Assembly: GCA_002633025.1 (NCBI GenBank)
Contig: NMRB01000233.1
Coordinates: 87,107-151,106, forward strand
Source of the DNA: Notospermus geniculatus
Lineage: Eukaryota; Nemertea; Pilidiophora; Heteronemertea; Lineidae
Direction of reading: 5' to 3'
Length of the DNA: 64,000 bases
Shown: one piece after another, positions 1 through 10,934 of the stretch
Layout of the letters: every line of letters begins with the position of its first letter
How positions within the stretch are numbered: position 1 is the stretch's first letter
Notes under the pieces: model-generated
Seen by the model: the letters and a program-made list of their open reading frames with translations, nothing else
Told to the model about the DNA's origin: nothing
Database searches by the model: none
Made by a program: the position numbers and the translations under genes

Positions 1-2214
1 TTTTTCTGACCGATTCAAATTCTGTCCTTAAGAGGTTGGTGAAGCAATTAACTCAGAGTGACTCTCTCGTGATTAGATTAATAAATTTACTCTAATGATT
101 GTTTAAAGTCGAAACGTTCAAAAGGAACCGGAAATGAAGGTGAAGCATGGTTCGCTGGTCATCAGTACTCAGCCCTATCTCCACCATCATGGCCTACCGT
201 GTGTTTGTACTACCTCATACTTCGTACGCACAAACCCATGGAGAACTTCGCCAGGATTTCTGTTTCTCTCGCAACTCGACACACTTGACACTAGCGGCGA
301 AATATCGTGCCTCATTTCACCACTAGCGTAGGTGGAAGGCCGTCATTTTGGATTTTGCCGGCGCGCATGTAGAAATAGTTCGGTCGGCCTAATCGCACAA
401 TTCTTTCTAATTAGTATTCAGTTCATTTCTAGTACCACTTTTTATCAACACGAAGTCCTTTTAGTCTGAAAATATTCGCCTTGAACCCAACAGCACCACT
501 TTTCAACATCATCTATCATCTAGCGTAGATGCCACTGGGTTGGCGGTGACACGGCTGGCCTGTTCACGATCGTTAAAAACCTTTACCAAAATGTAGTAAT
601 CTGCACTACGTTCAAGATGGAAACCTAGCACCTGCGCTAGTGGTGTTATAGAAGATAACGCCATCTAGTGTCAAGTGTGGCAACTCGAGTTGCCGTGCAC
701 CAATCAGAACACTTGTTAGCCAACCTCGCTGCCAGGTTGGCACCAAGCCAGCTAAACCAACCGCTGTGTATTTTGTGGTTGGAAACTTTTAGGAACGAGG
801 ATGGTCACAAATTGTCCAGCCATTCTATCAGTTGCGATTGACCACTACTCGCATGAGCTATGCGCTGTTGAACAAAAATAACGAAATTTTCTAAAACAGA
901 AAAGGTAGATGTACAGAAAGGCTGACGTGGTATTTAGAAATGTTCAGATTTATTGGAAATGTTTATGATCAATGATAAAAAACGGTTATTATAAAACTAA
1001 CAGCGGGATTCAGACCACAAACAGGAACATCCGGTTGGAAACAGCTTCCCACAGCGAAGTTCGTCAAGGGCTTGTGTGAGCGTAGTCGGAGGGCGGAGCG
1101 ATGTCACAACCCTTGGTAGTCAAGATGTATCTCCACATCACAGTCGGTAGTATTGACGGACCGGAAGTAGTCACGCTGGACATGCGCAGGAGGTTGTATA
1201 TTCAACCATCTGTAATGTAGTCTCGTGCCACCAGACTCTTGCAATTTCCAATAAATTTCCAATTTTAGAGTCTGGTCTATATGGTTACTTTGACTTGGAA
1301 CCATCATGGCGGACAATCTACCGACGATGACGTAGAACACAACTACACTGCACTGCATGCATGCATGCAGCATGCAAAAAGCATGCAGCATGCGAGTAAA
1401 ACTGCAGCCAACGTCACCAACTTTTGAGACCCATGATGCAGTGGTAGTGACTAGCCAATCAGCGAAGCTCCCCTTATTTTGAATCATCGGAATAAGGTCA
1501 CTGACCCAATTACAGTGAGAATTGCGTTCTGTGCGAGACCCTCGGTCTGACGACCTCGGAGTATGAACGAGCGGCTGGTTGCGCGAGACTATCTGTAATG
1601 TTGTGTACATTGTACATGTACCTACCTGTCTGTCCCGACAACTGTATTACCACTGTTCTCACCTCAGAGCTGTTACTGATTGATCGATTTGAGCTGCTAC
1701 AGCTGCTACGAACGTAAAAAAACACTTTTTCTGTTGAATCTGTACGTTTGAGTCGAAAATCATCACTGATCGCGGTTTCTACTCACATCTGTGTCAAGCG
1801 CCAGTTATCTGATCCTCTGCCAAAGAAAGGGTTTAAATGTCCCCTCAGGGAGCAGGGGTATCATCCAAATCCTTTTATGTCCATTATTCGCGAAATATCG
1901 AATGAAATCTAAATATCCCATTCTGTTTGGACGTAAAACCAACCGAGGTTGTGTTTGCTATGGGAAAATGAAAGTTTACATTCCTTGTTTTAGGTTTCAA
2001 GCTGGATACATCTCAAAGAACTCCGCTGCGGCTTGAAAAATTGAATTAGAGAAAGTTTAGACGTTTGTAACGGGATATTTAATTCATCTGGAAACTCATC
2101 ACCAAACGATATGTTAGGAAAAAGCTCTCTTCGGATGAATAGCCACAGAGACGTTTGAAACATGTAGTCTTTTGGAACTCTGCCAACAAGTAAGGAGCGT
2201 GCATTGAGTAAGGT
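1..2214. other. No gene recognised
   Basis: I find no convincing coding region here; the open frames have no recognisable motif and no splice support. Positions 1354-1393 contain a cluster of gcatgc words that can fold on itself. The rest looks like single-copy intergenic or intronic DNA. Confidence 0.5.
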
Positions 2215-2887
2215 TTGTGCCTCGGGTGTAAGGAAGCTGCCTCGAGTGTAAGGAACCTGCCTCGTCGAGTGTAAGGAACCTGCCTCGTCGTCGAGTGTAA
2301 GGAACCTGCCGCGAGTGTAAGGAACCTGTCTCCAGTGTAAGGAACCTGTCTTGAGTGTAANGAAGAAACCAGCTTCGAGTGTACAAAGGAACCTGCCTCG
2401 TCAACTGGAAGGAACCTGCCTCATCAACTGGACGGAACCTGCCTCGTCAAGTGGAAGGAACCTGCCTCGAGTGTAAAAAGGCACCTGTCTCATCAACTGG
2501 AAGGAACCTGCCTCGAGTGTAAAAGGACCTGCCTCGTCATCTGGAAGGCACCTGCCTCATCAACTGGAAGGAACCTGCCTCGTCAACTGGAAGAAACCAG
2601 CTTCGAGTGTACAAAGGAACCTGCCTCGTCAACTGGAAGGAACCTGCCTCATCAACTGGACGGAACCTGCCTCGTCAAGTGGAAGGAACCTGCCTCGAGT
2701 GTAAAAAGGCACCTGTCTCATCAACTGGAAGGAACCTGCCTCGAGTGTAAAAGGACCTGCCTCGTCATCTGGAAGGCACCTGCCTCATCAACTGGAAGGA
2801 ACCTGCCTCGTCAACTGGAAGAAACCAGCTTCGAGTGTACAAAGGAACCTGCCTCGTCAACTGGAAGGAACCTGCCTCGAGTGTAAT
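2215..2887. repeat. Two-level minisatellite (about 20-23 bp unit in a 228-bp higher-order repeat)
   Basis: The stretch is built from variants of a unit that ends in ggaacctgcctcg and alternates between gagtgtaa and tcaactgg versions. The block starting aagaaaccagcttcg occurs at 2363, 2591 and 2819, exactly 228 bp apart, so the small units are also organised in a higher-order repeat. One N lies at 2361. Open frames through it are repeat artefacts. Length is likely to vary between individuals. Confidence 0.9.
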
Positions 2888-3374
2888 AAGTGTTTGATAC
2901 ATATGTACCAGCGACAGGAACCGAAAAACTTTCTGGCTTCGAACATGTAGGAATGAGTAACTAGTGCTTAATCATGCTTGATATAACTAGCCACATGGTG
3001 CACATACAGACCTCGAATCTATAAGGTAACAAGCACGATTCATTTCCTGATAGCTTGAATAACAAAAACATGTTTTCTACGCCGCTAGATTTTTCTTACA
3101 CTTTCAAATCACGTCCAATGCACTTGAATAATTTCTGGTGCACTAAAAAAGGATTCAGAGCGGAAACCTACGTGTAGGTGATTCCCGCAACCTATATGCT
3201 ATAGAGACTGGTAATTTGCTTGCAATCGCTTCCATACGCAATAGGTAGGCATTTGTTTTTTGTTTCCAAAAATTGCTGGAAAATCACGTACTGCGCAGAC
3301 ATATTTTCTGTCCGAAGCGGACTGAATTGCTTGTGGTTTTATCTTTTATTTCTACCATTGCTTTTATTTGCATG
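2888..3374. other. No gene recognised
   Basis: Unique-looking DNA between the minisatellite and the first copy of the segmental duplication. I see no coding signal, RNA gene or repeat structure. Confidence 0.4.
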
Positions 3375-3402
3375 AATATCTTGATTCGTACAAACGTATT
3401 AA

Positions 3403-3641
3403 AGGAGTTAGACGCCGAAGTTGTAAACGCTCACTCACTGGTTCTCTATCCACGGACGCCTGCGGTGCTGCCACCTATTGTCGGTGATATGTACTGACGT
3501 GAATATTGTGAGTGAGTTGCATCGGACCGGGAACCAGTCTAACGATCACGGGTGCTGCCACCTGCACGAAGGAATAAAACTAGTTTGCCGACCATATTTG
3601 TAAACAAACCAGCTTGTTTACAACTTCGGCGTCTAACTCCT
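3403..3641. mobile_element. Non-autonomous TTAA element (piggyBac-type MITE)
   Basis: The element starts AGGAGTTAGACGCCGAAG and ends with its reverse complement; the matching arms are about 26 bp. It is flanked by TTAA at 3399-3402 and 3642-3645. Copy B of the duplication has a single TTAA at the same place and no insert, which serves as an empty site. TTAA target duplication is the hallmark of piggyBac transposases. No transposase is encoded, so it would be mobilised in trans. Confidence 0.85.
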
Positions 3642-3777
3642 TTAAAACCTAAAAGACAAATCCCTGAAGATTACCAAAGGAATTAAAGGGACTCTATAGA
3701 GAGCTAGCTATTAGGCTCATATCAGTGCGGTTGCTTCATCACAGGTGGCGCTCGCAACTAACAACCTACCAATTTGG

Positions 3778-3983
3778 TAGACTGGTACCCGGTCTTCTGG
3801 GCAGCTTGCATTCGAAGACCGGTGAAAGCAAATGATCTAAGCCGGATTCCCGGCTAGTGACGTCATTCTACAGCTCCAAGAGCAATAGACTGACGCCGAG
3901 CTAAATATAGACCAACGGGCGCCATGATGGTTATGCATTTGCTTGCGTCTGTCCTAGTATTTTTAATCAGGACATTGTTCGGT
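3778..3983. mobile_element. 206-bp insertion flanked by 12-bp direct repeats
   Basis: ctaccaatttgg occurs at 3766-3777 and again at 3984-3995, bracketing DNA that is missing from duplication copy B, where a near-identical single target is seen. The insert has no obvious terminal inverted repeats and no clear Pol III boxes. The 12-bp target duplication fits a retroposed sequence better than a DNA transposon. Family unknown. Confidence 0.65.
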
Positions 3984-4940
3984 CTACCAATTTGGGCTCA
4001 AATGTTGATGTTTAGTGTATTTTACTTGCAATTTGTCAGAGTTAGATTCCCATGCCAACCAATAATAATAAAGCACATTAAAATATCTATGAGCAGGCTG
4101 CCTGTAGAGTCCTTAATTTGAATCCTGACGTTTCTAGACGGACTTTTTTAATCTTGAAAACGACGTTCTAATCTGTGAGCGTATGGTTTCTTGCACATCC
4201 TCAATCTGTGCACACAATCAGTAGAGATGAATAATGCATACCCCTCTGCCTTATCTTTCATGATTTACAATGTCTATTTTTCTTCAAGTGATTGAGAGNT
4301 CATGAACACCCCACGGAGGGCCCCAGCTGTCCATGCAAGAGGCATGGTGATTCTAGGCCCGCCAAGGACATGGTCTGTCCTTGTGACTTGTTTATTGACA
4401 TTGCAAATGACAGGAATTGCACTTAGCGAAATCATGGCCAAAAAGCCCAGGTCCAATAAACCAATAATGAACCAAAGACGGTCGTCTAGACGGGCATTAG
4501 TTTACTGCGACACGCTGTACAATGCCTACGCCCCTACCCATGCATGACGTCATGACGCCCTGCCCTGTACATACACACATGTAATGAACCACACTTACTT
4601 TACAATACATGGCTAGAGTGTCCAATTATGCTCTCAAATGCTGGGAAATGGCGATATTTCGGTGCTCGCTGCTAAAAACAACAGCTAGGCCTAGGCCTAC
4701 GGTCCGCTATTTTATCGCGTCCCCACTGCAGGACGTTCCTACGGTCCTGTTCGAATGCGCAGTCACTTGGAAGAAGTGGTATTCGAGGAATCATGACTTC
4801 TGGCCAGTGAATTCACCACTCACAATGATATCCCCAATCACAAATCGGCGGGACAGCTGCAGTTCACAGGGATGCGGCGAGCGACATGAGCGTCAGTTGC
4901 ACGCGTGTGACAACATGACGTCATATAAACCCAGGTTTCC

Positions 4941-5069
4941 GCGATAAACGTAAACCTTACGACAACGTTATTTTTCGTACTACACATTAACCAGATTTTA
5001 TATTGCACTTTCGGTACAAAAATGACGTTGTCGTTAACGTTTACGTTTATCGTTTGATTTCGAAGCCCT
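4941..5069. mobile_element. Truncated foldback MITE
   Basis: Contains the arms cgataaacgtaaac and gtttacgtttatcg around an interior that matches, in reverse orientation, the complete element that follows at 5074-5221. It lacks its own outer TAGGGAGTTT end on the left. The two elements lie head to head. Confidence 0.6.
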
Positions 5070-5073
5070 AATA

Positions 5074-5221
5074 GGGAGTTTCAGAAATCTAACGATAAAC
5101 GCTAACTTACGACAACGTTATTTTTTGTACCGAAAATGCAATATAAAATCTAGTGAATGTGTAGTATGAAAAATAACGTTGTCGTAAAGTTCACGTTTAT
5201 CGTTTGATTTCTTAAACTCCC
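5074..5221. mobile_element. Foldback MITE with GGGAGTTT ends, TA-flanked
   Basis: The ends are GGGAGTTTC and AAACTCCC, bordered by TA on both sides (5072-5073 and 5222-5223). Internal arms carry acgataaacg and cgtttatcgt. TA flanks are typical of Tc1/mariner-mobilised elements. It abuts the left border of duplication copy B. Confidence 0.75.
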
Positions 5222-5222
5222 T

Positions 5223-5687
5223 AATATCTTGATTCGTACAAACGCATTAAAACCTAAAAGACAAATCCCTGAAGATTACCAAAGGAATTAAAGGGACTCT
5301 ATAGACAGCTAGCTATTAGGCTCATATCAGTGTGGTCACTTCATCACAGGTGGCGCTCGCAACTGACAACCTACAATTTCGGCTCAAATGTTGATGTTTA
5401 GTGTATTTTACTTGCAATTTGTCAGAGTTAGATTCCCATGCCAACCAATCTGGGTAATACAGCACATTAAAATATCTATGAGCAGGCTGCCTGTAGAGTC
5501 CTTAATTTGAATCCTGACGTTTCTAGACGGACTTTTTTAATCTTGAAAACGACGTTCTAATCTGTGAGCGTATGGTTTCTTGCACATCCTCAATCTGTGC
5601 ACACAATCAGTAGAGATGAATAATGCATACCCCCCTGCCTTATCTTTCATGATTTACAATGTCTATTTTTCTTCAAGTGATTGAGAG
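5223..5687. repeat. Segmental duplication, copy B (uninterrupted)
   Basis: This copy lacks both insertions present in copy A (3375-4298) and so preserves the pre-insertion sequence of both target sites. After 5687 it continues into sequence not found after copy A, where an N interrupts. Confidence 0.85.
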
Positions 5688-5914
5688 ACATAAATATGCC
5701 AACAGAATGAGTGGCTTAAAGAAAAAGACTGTAGAATTACAACATTATTCATGAGGAGATGTTGACTAAATTGTTGACTGCTGTTCTGGTTGTCTATCAC
5801 ATGAAGTGGTGTAACGTCGCAACGAAATCGAATAGGATCTGCGATGAGATCTCAGGTAAGCGGTCCATACACGCGCAATATTATTGCACAATATGAGGCA
5901 CAAAATGGGCAATA

Positions 5915-6043
5915 GGGAGTTTTCGCAAAGCCCCCGAAACGCCAACGCGAACGCCAAACCCATTGTTCGATGCCGCGAAGACAGCACCGAAACAAAAGGG
6001 TATACGTTCGCGTTGGCGTTTCGGGGGCTTAGCGAAAACTCCC
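5915..6043. mobile_element. Foldback MITE of the GGGAGTTTTCGC family
   Basis: Long inverted arms begin GGGAGTTTTCGCAAAGCCCC and return at the right end. The borders are TA (5913-5914 and 6044-6045). Its outer ten bases equal those of the 5074-5221 element although the interiors differ. A second member follows after only four bases. Confidence 0.75.
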
Positions 6044-6051
6044 TAATAATA

Positions 6052-6161
6052 GGGAGTTCGCCAACGCGAACGCCAAACCCATTGTTCGATGCCACGAAGA
6101 GAGCACGGAACAAAAGAATAGACGTTGACCTTGGCGTTTCGCGGGCTTTGCGAAAACTCTG
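6052..6161. mobile_element. Second foldback MITE, left arm shortened
   Basis: Starts GGGAGTT and then jumps straight to cgccaacgcgaacg, losing about 18 bp of the left arm present in 5915-6043. The right arm is complete apart from CTCTG for CTCCC. TA flanks at 6050-6051 and 6162-6163. The two elements form a near-tandem pair. Confidence 0.7.
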
Positions 6162-6169
6162 TATTATTG

Positions 6170-7573
6170 CCAATCTTTCTTCTACCCATCATGCCAGGAA
6201 CACGTGCCCCTATTTTGGGCCCCATATTGTGCATTATTGATCGTGTGTCGGCCGCTTTACAGTGAGTTTTGTAACGGCCCGGTCAGGCCTACGACAGCGT
6301 TATAGTCAACACGCCTGAGGTATCCAAATCGCCAGCCAGCCAGCGAAATCGGCTGTTGTCGCCAGGTGTGCACTGGACAGCGATGCGTGGAATCTTCTCG
6401 CCAGCGATGCTCGCCAAAATCAAACAATACCATAAAGGAATCAAGCATAAAGGTTCAACTTACAAATTTAGCATTTTATAAATGTGGACAGTATGCCTTT
6501 AAACCACAACAGATTTGCATTCTGACTCTTCCACATGACAGGCAAGACCATTTTGCATGTTTTCTGCAAATTTTGATCTTATGATACAAAAGGACTGAAT
6601 TAATGAGAACCCACGAACGATGTGAGCGCAGGGTCATCTCTGTACATTTGAATAGGCTAACGTGCATTTGCACAGGGAACACTAACTGTGCTGAAAATAG
6701 CTCTGTTTTCCTCAGAAATGGAATTCAAGGCATCAAGTTGACAGATTCATGTACCCCTTCACCACAAAAAAAGTTGAAGCTCGTGCCTATTACGTAAAGC
6801 CGAAATTCAGGCAATGAGAGACATCTGGTGGCAGCACATGAAGTGTATCCCTCAGTAAGCTCATCGTTCGCAGTTTTAACTTTAACTTTAAAGGTTTAAA
6901 AACCTTTATGGTTGATTCCTTTATGACAATACCAAAACCGACATCGCCTGGTCTGCGGTGGCTGGCGAGAAGATCGGTGGCGAATAGGTCGCTTGCAATA
7001 CCACCCGGTGCTGCTGGCTTTAGTGATGATTCCTTCCGTTGTTGAAGCCAACTCGAACATTAGCTGAATCATCGCGAATACCCCTTATCTAAACAGAAAA
7101 CAATGGTTTCGTATGAAAAATGTATCATTGAATGATGATACCAAAAGTTGATCGGCCACACGCAGCGGGCTGATAGCTTACAGAAATAAAACTCGTCCAG
7201 TTTCAAGCAGATGAACCGACCTTGTTTACAATTCTTCCTAATAGCGGATATTGCCGCCAGACATTGCTGGCAGGAATATTCGCCTACACGACTTTCGAAT
7301 TAGTTAATCGGCGGAACCAATCTTAAAACTTTTTCACCGAATTATACATGTATTATCAGACGACATTGCTAAAAACGTCTGCGCATCATTTCAAAAGGTT
7401 ACCACACATCTACTTCAACAAGTGAAGCGGCATAATGCCCCACTTTTCACGGCAACATTTCGCGTTTCTGTCGATCTCCTTACCTGTAAGTTGTAAGTTC
7501 ACCATAGGCATTGCAATTGTGAAAATATCAACCCACTCAGAGAGTTTTCTTGGTTTGTTTCGCTACATTTAAG
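6170..7573. other. No gene recognised
   Basis: The open frames here are short and show no domain motif. I see no RNA gene and no repeat that I can delimit. Confidence 0.35.
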
Positions 7574-7580
7574 TCAATAT

Positions 7581-8041
7581 TAAGGGAGTAAGAAATAAAA
7601 GTGGAAAATAAGAAATGGGAAATTTTGGAATTTTGCGCCAATTTTTCAATTTCTCAAATTGGGAGAAAATTTCTTCCCATTTTGAGAAATATCGCCCGAA
7701 AAATCAGACAAAATGTGTGGCGATCTTATAGGAAAACCCGGCGGATGTCGCTGAATGATCAACAAGGTCTGTCAGATTGCCTGTGCATTGATCTACTTAC
7801 TGTTTACCTGTTACGTAGTACATTTCAGCTGTTGAAATGTGCGGGTTCACCAAGGCCATTAACACTTTCCTCAAATGCGACATCCGACGGGTTTTCCCAG
7901 ACCGCGACACAAATGTCATGTCATTTTAAGAAAATTTCTCAAAATGGGAACAAAATTTGCTCCCAATTTGAGAAATTGAAAAATTCGCGGAAAATTCCAA
8001 AATTTCCAGCTTCTTATTTTCCACTTTGTTTCTTACTCCCT
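7581..8041. mobile_element. 461-bp foldback element ending AGGGAGTAAGAAA
   Basis: The ends AGGGAGTAAGAAA and TTTCTTACTCCCT begin long imperfect inverted arms. Internal arms contain ggaaaacccggcggatgtcg and its complement. tcaatat (7574-7580 and 8042-8048) is repeated on both sides, with 7 of 8 bases matching if one more base is counted, which fits a hAT-like target duplication. Apparent open frames are products of the palindrome. A similar gggttttcc-agaccgc piece occurs near 59876. Confidence 0.7.
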
Positions 8042-8048
8042 TCAATAT

Positions 8049-8913
8049 GCCAGTCTGAATAAGACCCCGGTTGGGGTCGAAAATTTGCAAATATTCTGAA
8101 AATGGACTTTATATACCGGTACATTATCATATTGTGTGTCGATTTTTGTGCTCGCCTTCTCTTTGGACCTTCAATATGACGAAGACAATGGGACAGATTC
8201 CGAGGTATGTTCACATGAAGTCTGGATTGAGTCTGGATCAATATCCAGACAATATCGCAGATTGTTTTGTTCGAGTGGACATCGGTGGTGCCAACATTCC
8301 TTATGTCGGCTCAAAATGTCTCCACTAGGTAGCTCATTTTGACGATTTATGAACCGGACCAGACATCGTCGGCTACAGATCTTAATTTCTCCTTCTCTAA
8401 TCGCCATTCATCTCCCGATAAACAGGACTCTCGTTGACTGTGACCTGGCTCTCTGGCCTCCGCTTTCCTTTGCATTACATTATGAATCCACGATAGAGAA
8501 ACAAGCGCCATCTTTTGCCCATCCGTGAGCGTTGTCGCCACCTGTAGGCGGCACCACCATCGCTTAACAAGTGGCAGCACTGAGGAAAGAGTAGTCCGAA
8601 CGCCTGACTCGTACTGCTATTTTTAGCCTATTTGCTGGACGCAATACAGAGTCAGATGATGAGTAAACGAAGAACCAGATTTTGGTTCTACGTCATCAGC
8701 ATGATCAGATCACGGATTGGTGGTTCCCGTATCACGTGACCTCAAACAGTAAAGATGGCGATGCTGTGCATCGGCTTTTCGAGAGGAACATTAAATTTCA
8801 GGATCCTGTACATCAGAGTTACGATGCACGTGCAAATCGTTCTCTGACGTTCACATTGATGCGATGATGTACCTTGGGTGTTGTCACCACACAACAGGTG
8901 GCAGCACCGTCGC
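8049..8913. other. No gene recognised; holds an empty TTAA site paralog
   Basis: ggggtcgaaaat followed by atattgtgtgtcg (8068-8140) recurs at 47370-47410 and marks an interspersed repeat. Positions 8545-8585 resemble the flanks of the TTAA element at 8918-9099 but contain a single TTAA (8564-8567) and no insert. Confidence 0.45.
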
Positions 8914-8917
8914 TTAA

Positions 8918-9099
8918 AGCGAATCGATAGCGGATTTTGTTTACATTTGGCTGGTGTTTGTAAACACAAAATTCAGCCAATCAAAATGCACGAAAATTTC
9001 TTTGTGACATTCTGGAGAAGTTTGTTTACATTTTTTCCTGAAAATTCGTCCCCTTTCAAATTCTATTTCTAAATCAAGTTTTTTTGCTTTCGATTCGCT
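8918..9099. mobile_element. TTAA-flanked MITE, AGCGAATCGA family
   Basis: Begins AGCGAATCGA and ends TCGATTCGCT. TTAA lies at 8914-8917 and 9100-9103. A second copy of the same family is at 61490-61677, also between TTAA sites. The paralogous flank at 8564 has no insert. It is non-autonomous and presumably moved by a piggyBac transposase. Confidence 0.85.
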
Positions 9100-9103
9100 T
9101 TAA

Positions 9104-9949
9104 CAGGACGTGGCAGCACTGTCAGAGGAATGTATTTGTCACTCAAATACCTGCTACACCATCTAGAGTATCGCCATTTTTCTCGAGGTACTTTGGTAAG
9201 GACATACGGCCTATAATATAGCTTCCCAGTAAATTTCGCTGCGATTCTTTAGCCTACTTTCATGTGACACCTCCCTAAGACTATAAAGATTATCCCGTCC
9301 ATTTCTGGCGATACAGGCACTGCCGTCAACGCGCTGATCCTGTCATTTGCCGCCCAGTTAATCCAACATCCCACATCTAAGCGACATACCAACATAATTT
9401 CCATTACGAGCCTGAAAACTGCATCGGGGTTTTTTTTCGCCGATGTTACTCTGAAGTAATCCCAGAACTACAAATGCCAAACGGATATCAGGTACGTGAC
9501 ACAGATTCACCACAATGGATGACAGAATTGCTAGCTTTATGCGTAAATAAGAAAATTATCTGGTGTATTGCATGAAAAGAACCCATCCCAAAAATATAAT
9601 TATTACTTTTGTGTCAGATCAAACGCAGTTGCATGTCAAACGGCACGATATGAGAAGCTCAGATTAAGCTATGTCACATAAGTAGCTCGGTATGACTTGG
9701 GATACGCTCAAGGGATACGCTCAAACAAGCGACGAACATTCCCGGCGGGGATTTCTTTCATTCCGCATATGAAATAACTCCTGATTTCTTTTCGTAACCA
9801 ATACACCATGATCATTTTTGTATATTATAATAGCAGATAAGAGAACTTTGCGCCGTCTCTTTTTTTTCGAAAGATTACACTCCTAACAAGTCAGATCAGA
9901 CAAGAGACAATTACAGTGTGTTCAGGATAAGTTGTTGTCGGAAGTTTTA
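9104..9949. other. No gene recognised
   Basis: No coding signal. A short direct repeat, gggatacgctcaa, occurs near 9700-9725. Otherwise featureless to my reading. Confidence 0.35.
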
Positions 9950-10932
9950 GTCCAGTCAATCTAAATAAAATAAGGGCTCAACCCAAAACAAATTGCAACA
10001 GAAATCTTTTCACTTCTATGTGATTCCGGAAGGTCCCGACGACATCATACCGAAAGTCTAAAAAAGGACGAGCCTGATAGCCTAGTGGTTATCACGCCCG
10101 CTTGGCAAGCGGCAGGTCCCGGGTTCGAATCCAGCCCGGGCCATATGGGATTTAATTCCCGGCTCTTCAGTCCGTCGCATGGGACAGTAAGCCGTGGTGC
10201 CTTGTACCTTCTTGTGTCTTTGCAAGGGCAAGTAAAAGACCCCATCCAAGTGAGGAACATGAGTAGCTTGTGATGGCCTCCTCCGTACTTACCAGGGCCA
10301 ATAATGCTATTGCGTCGACCCTGACGGAAAAATGAAATACAATACAAGTCTAAAAATCTAAAATCGAGAAGCGCCCTTAATTAAGCTCCTTCATTACCAT
10401 TACAATATTTATGGCCTTCTATTACAAATTCAAGTGTGCATGTACTGCTAACTTTTTTCTCGTCCGTTTTATACCCTATAAATGTATTACCAATAGATAA
10501 AAATATGGCACCTCTTAGTCAGATAGGCATGATTAGAACATCATTAAACTCGTATTTGTTGTAAAAACGGCAAATTTGTTGATTTTAGGCAAAGTATGAG
10601 TGATATGTCATTTCTACAACACAGCGACAACGTATGTTCAAATCATGCGTATCTGACTAAGATGTCATTTCTATCTATTGGTAATACATTTATAGGGTAT
10701 AAAACGGACGAGAAAAATGTTAGCAGTACATGCACACTTGAATTTATAATAGAAGTCCATAAATACATGTATTGTAATCGGGAGTTAATGAAGGATCTTA
10801 AATTAGGGCACTTCCCGATTTTAGATTTTTGTAGATTTTTGGTATGATATAGTCAGTACCTTCCAGAATCGCATAGAAGTGAAAAAATTTCTGTTGCAAT
10901 TTGTTTTGGGTCAAATTGCAATTTCACTGGAC
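9950..10932. mobile_element. Large foldback element interrupted by a SINE
   Basis: The left part (9950-10053 plus 10357 to about 10545) is the approximate reverse complement of about 10590-10932. The ends are GTCCAGT and ACTGGAC. The dinucleotide TA flanks both ends (9948-9949 and 10933-10934), which fits a Tc1/mariner-type target. The left arm is broken by a SINE; the right arm preserves the unbroken order. Without the SINE the element would be about 690 bp. Confidence 0.8.
10065..10345 (+). mobile_element. tRNA-derived SINE with 11-bp target duplication
   Basis: The head has a Pol III A box TAGCCTAGTGG (10078-10088) and B box GGTTCGAATCC (10122-10132). A tRNA-like anticodon arm with loop TTGGCAA and a T-arm gggttcgaatcc are visible. 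A non-tRNA body of about 190 bp follows, including gggcaagtaaaagacccc, and the tail is aaatgaaatacaatac. aagtctaaaaa is repeated exactly at 10054-10064 and 10346-10356. It is a SINE and not a functional tRNA gene, because no complete acceptor stem is formed and the body continues. It would depend on a LINE in trans. Confidence 0.9.
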
Positions 10933-10934
10933 TA

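Larger units (their letters stand above)
3375..4298. repeat. Segmental duplication, copy A (carries two insertions)
   Basis: From aatatcttgattcg to gattgagag this block is nearly identical to 5223-5687. It is longer than the other copy only because of two insertions, 3403-3641 and 3778-3983. It ends exactly at the single N at 4299, which suggests a contig join. The two copies could be alleles placed in tandem by the assembly rather than a true duplication. Confidence 0.85.

Noticed and set aside
1104-1725. 168-codon minus-strand frame
   Set aside because: No motif, overlapping frames of similar length and no splice support.
4301-4498. Hydrophobic minus-strand open stretch (LWFIIGLLDLGFLAM, then GGPRITMPLAWTAG) that looks like a membrane segment
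   Set aside because: It ends at the N at 4299, has no valid acceptor in a compatible phase upstream and no second membrane segment nearby. Left as a curiosity.
5766-6240. Overlapping frames of 118-135 codons on both strands
   Set aside because: They are created by two adjacent palindromic MITEs; Arg/Asn-rich repeats appear on both strands.
7601-8062. 153-codon plus-strand frame as a gene
   Set aside because: It lies entirely within a foldback element; its two ends are reverse complements and no domain is visible.
10077-10142. Functional tRNA gene
   Set aside because: The Pol III boxes are good, but no matched acceptor stem is formed, the sequence continues into a SINE body, and the whole unit has a target duplication.
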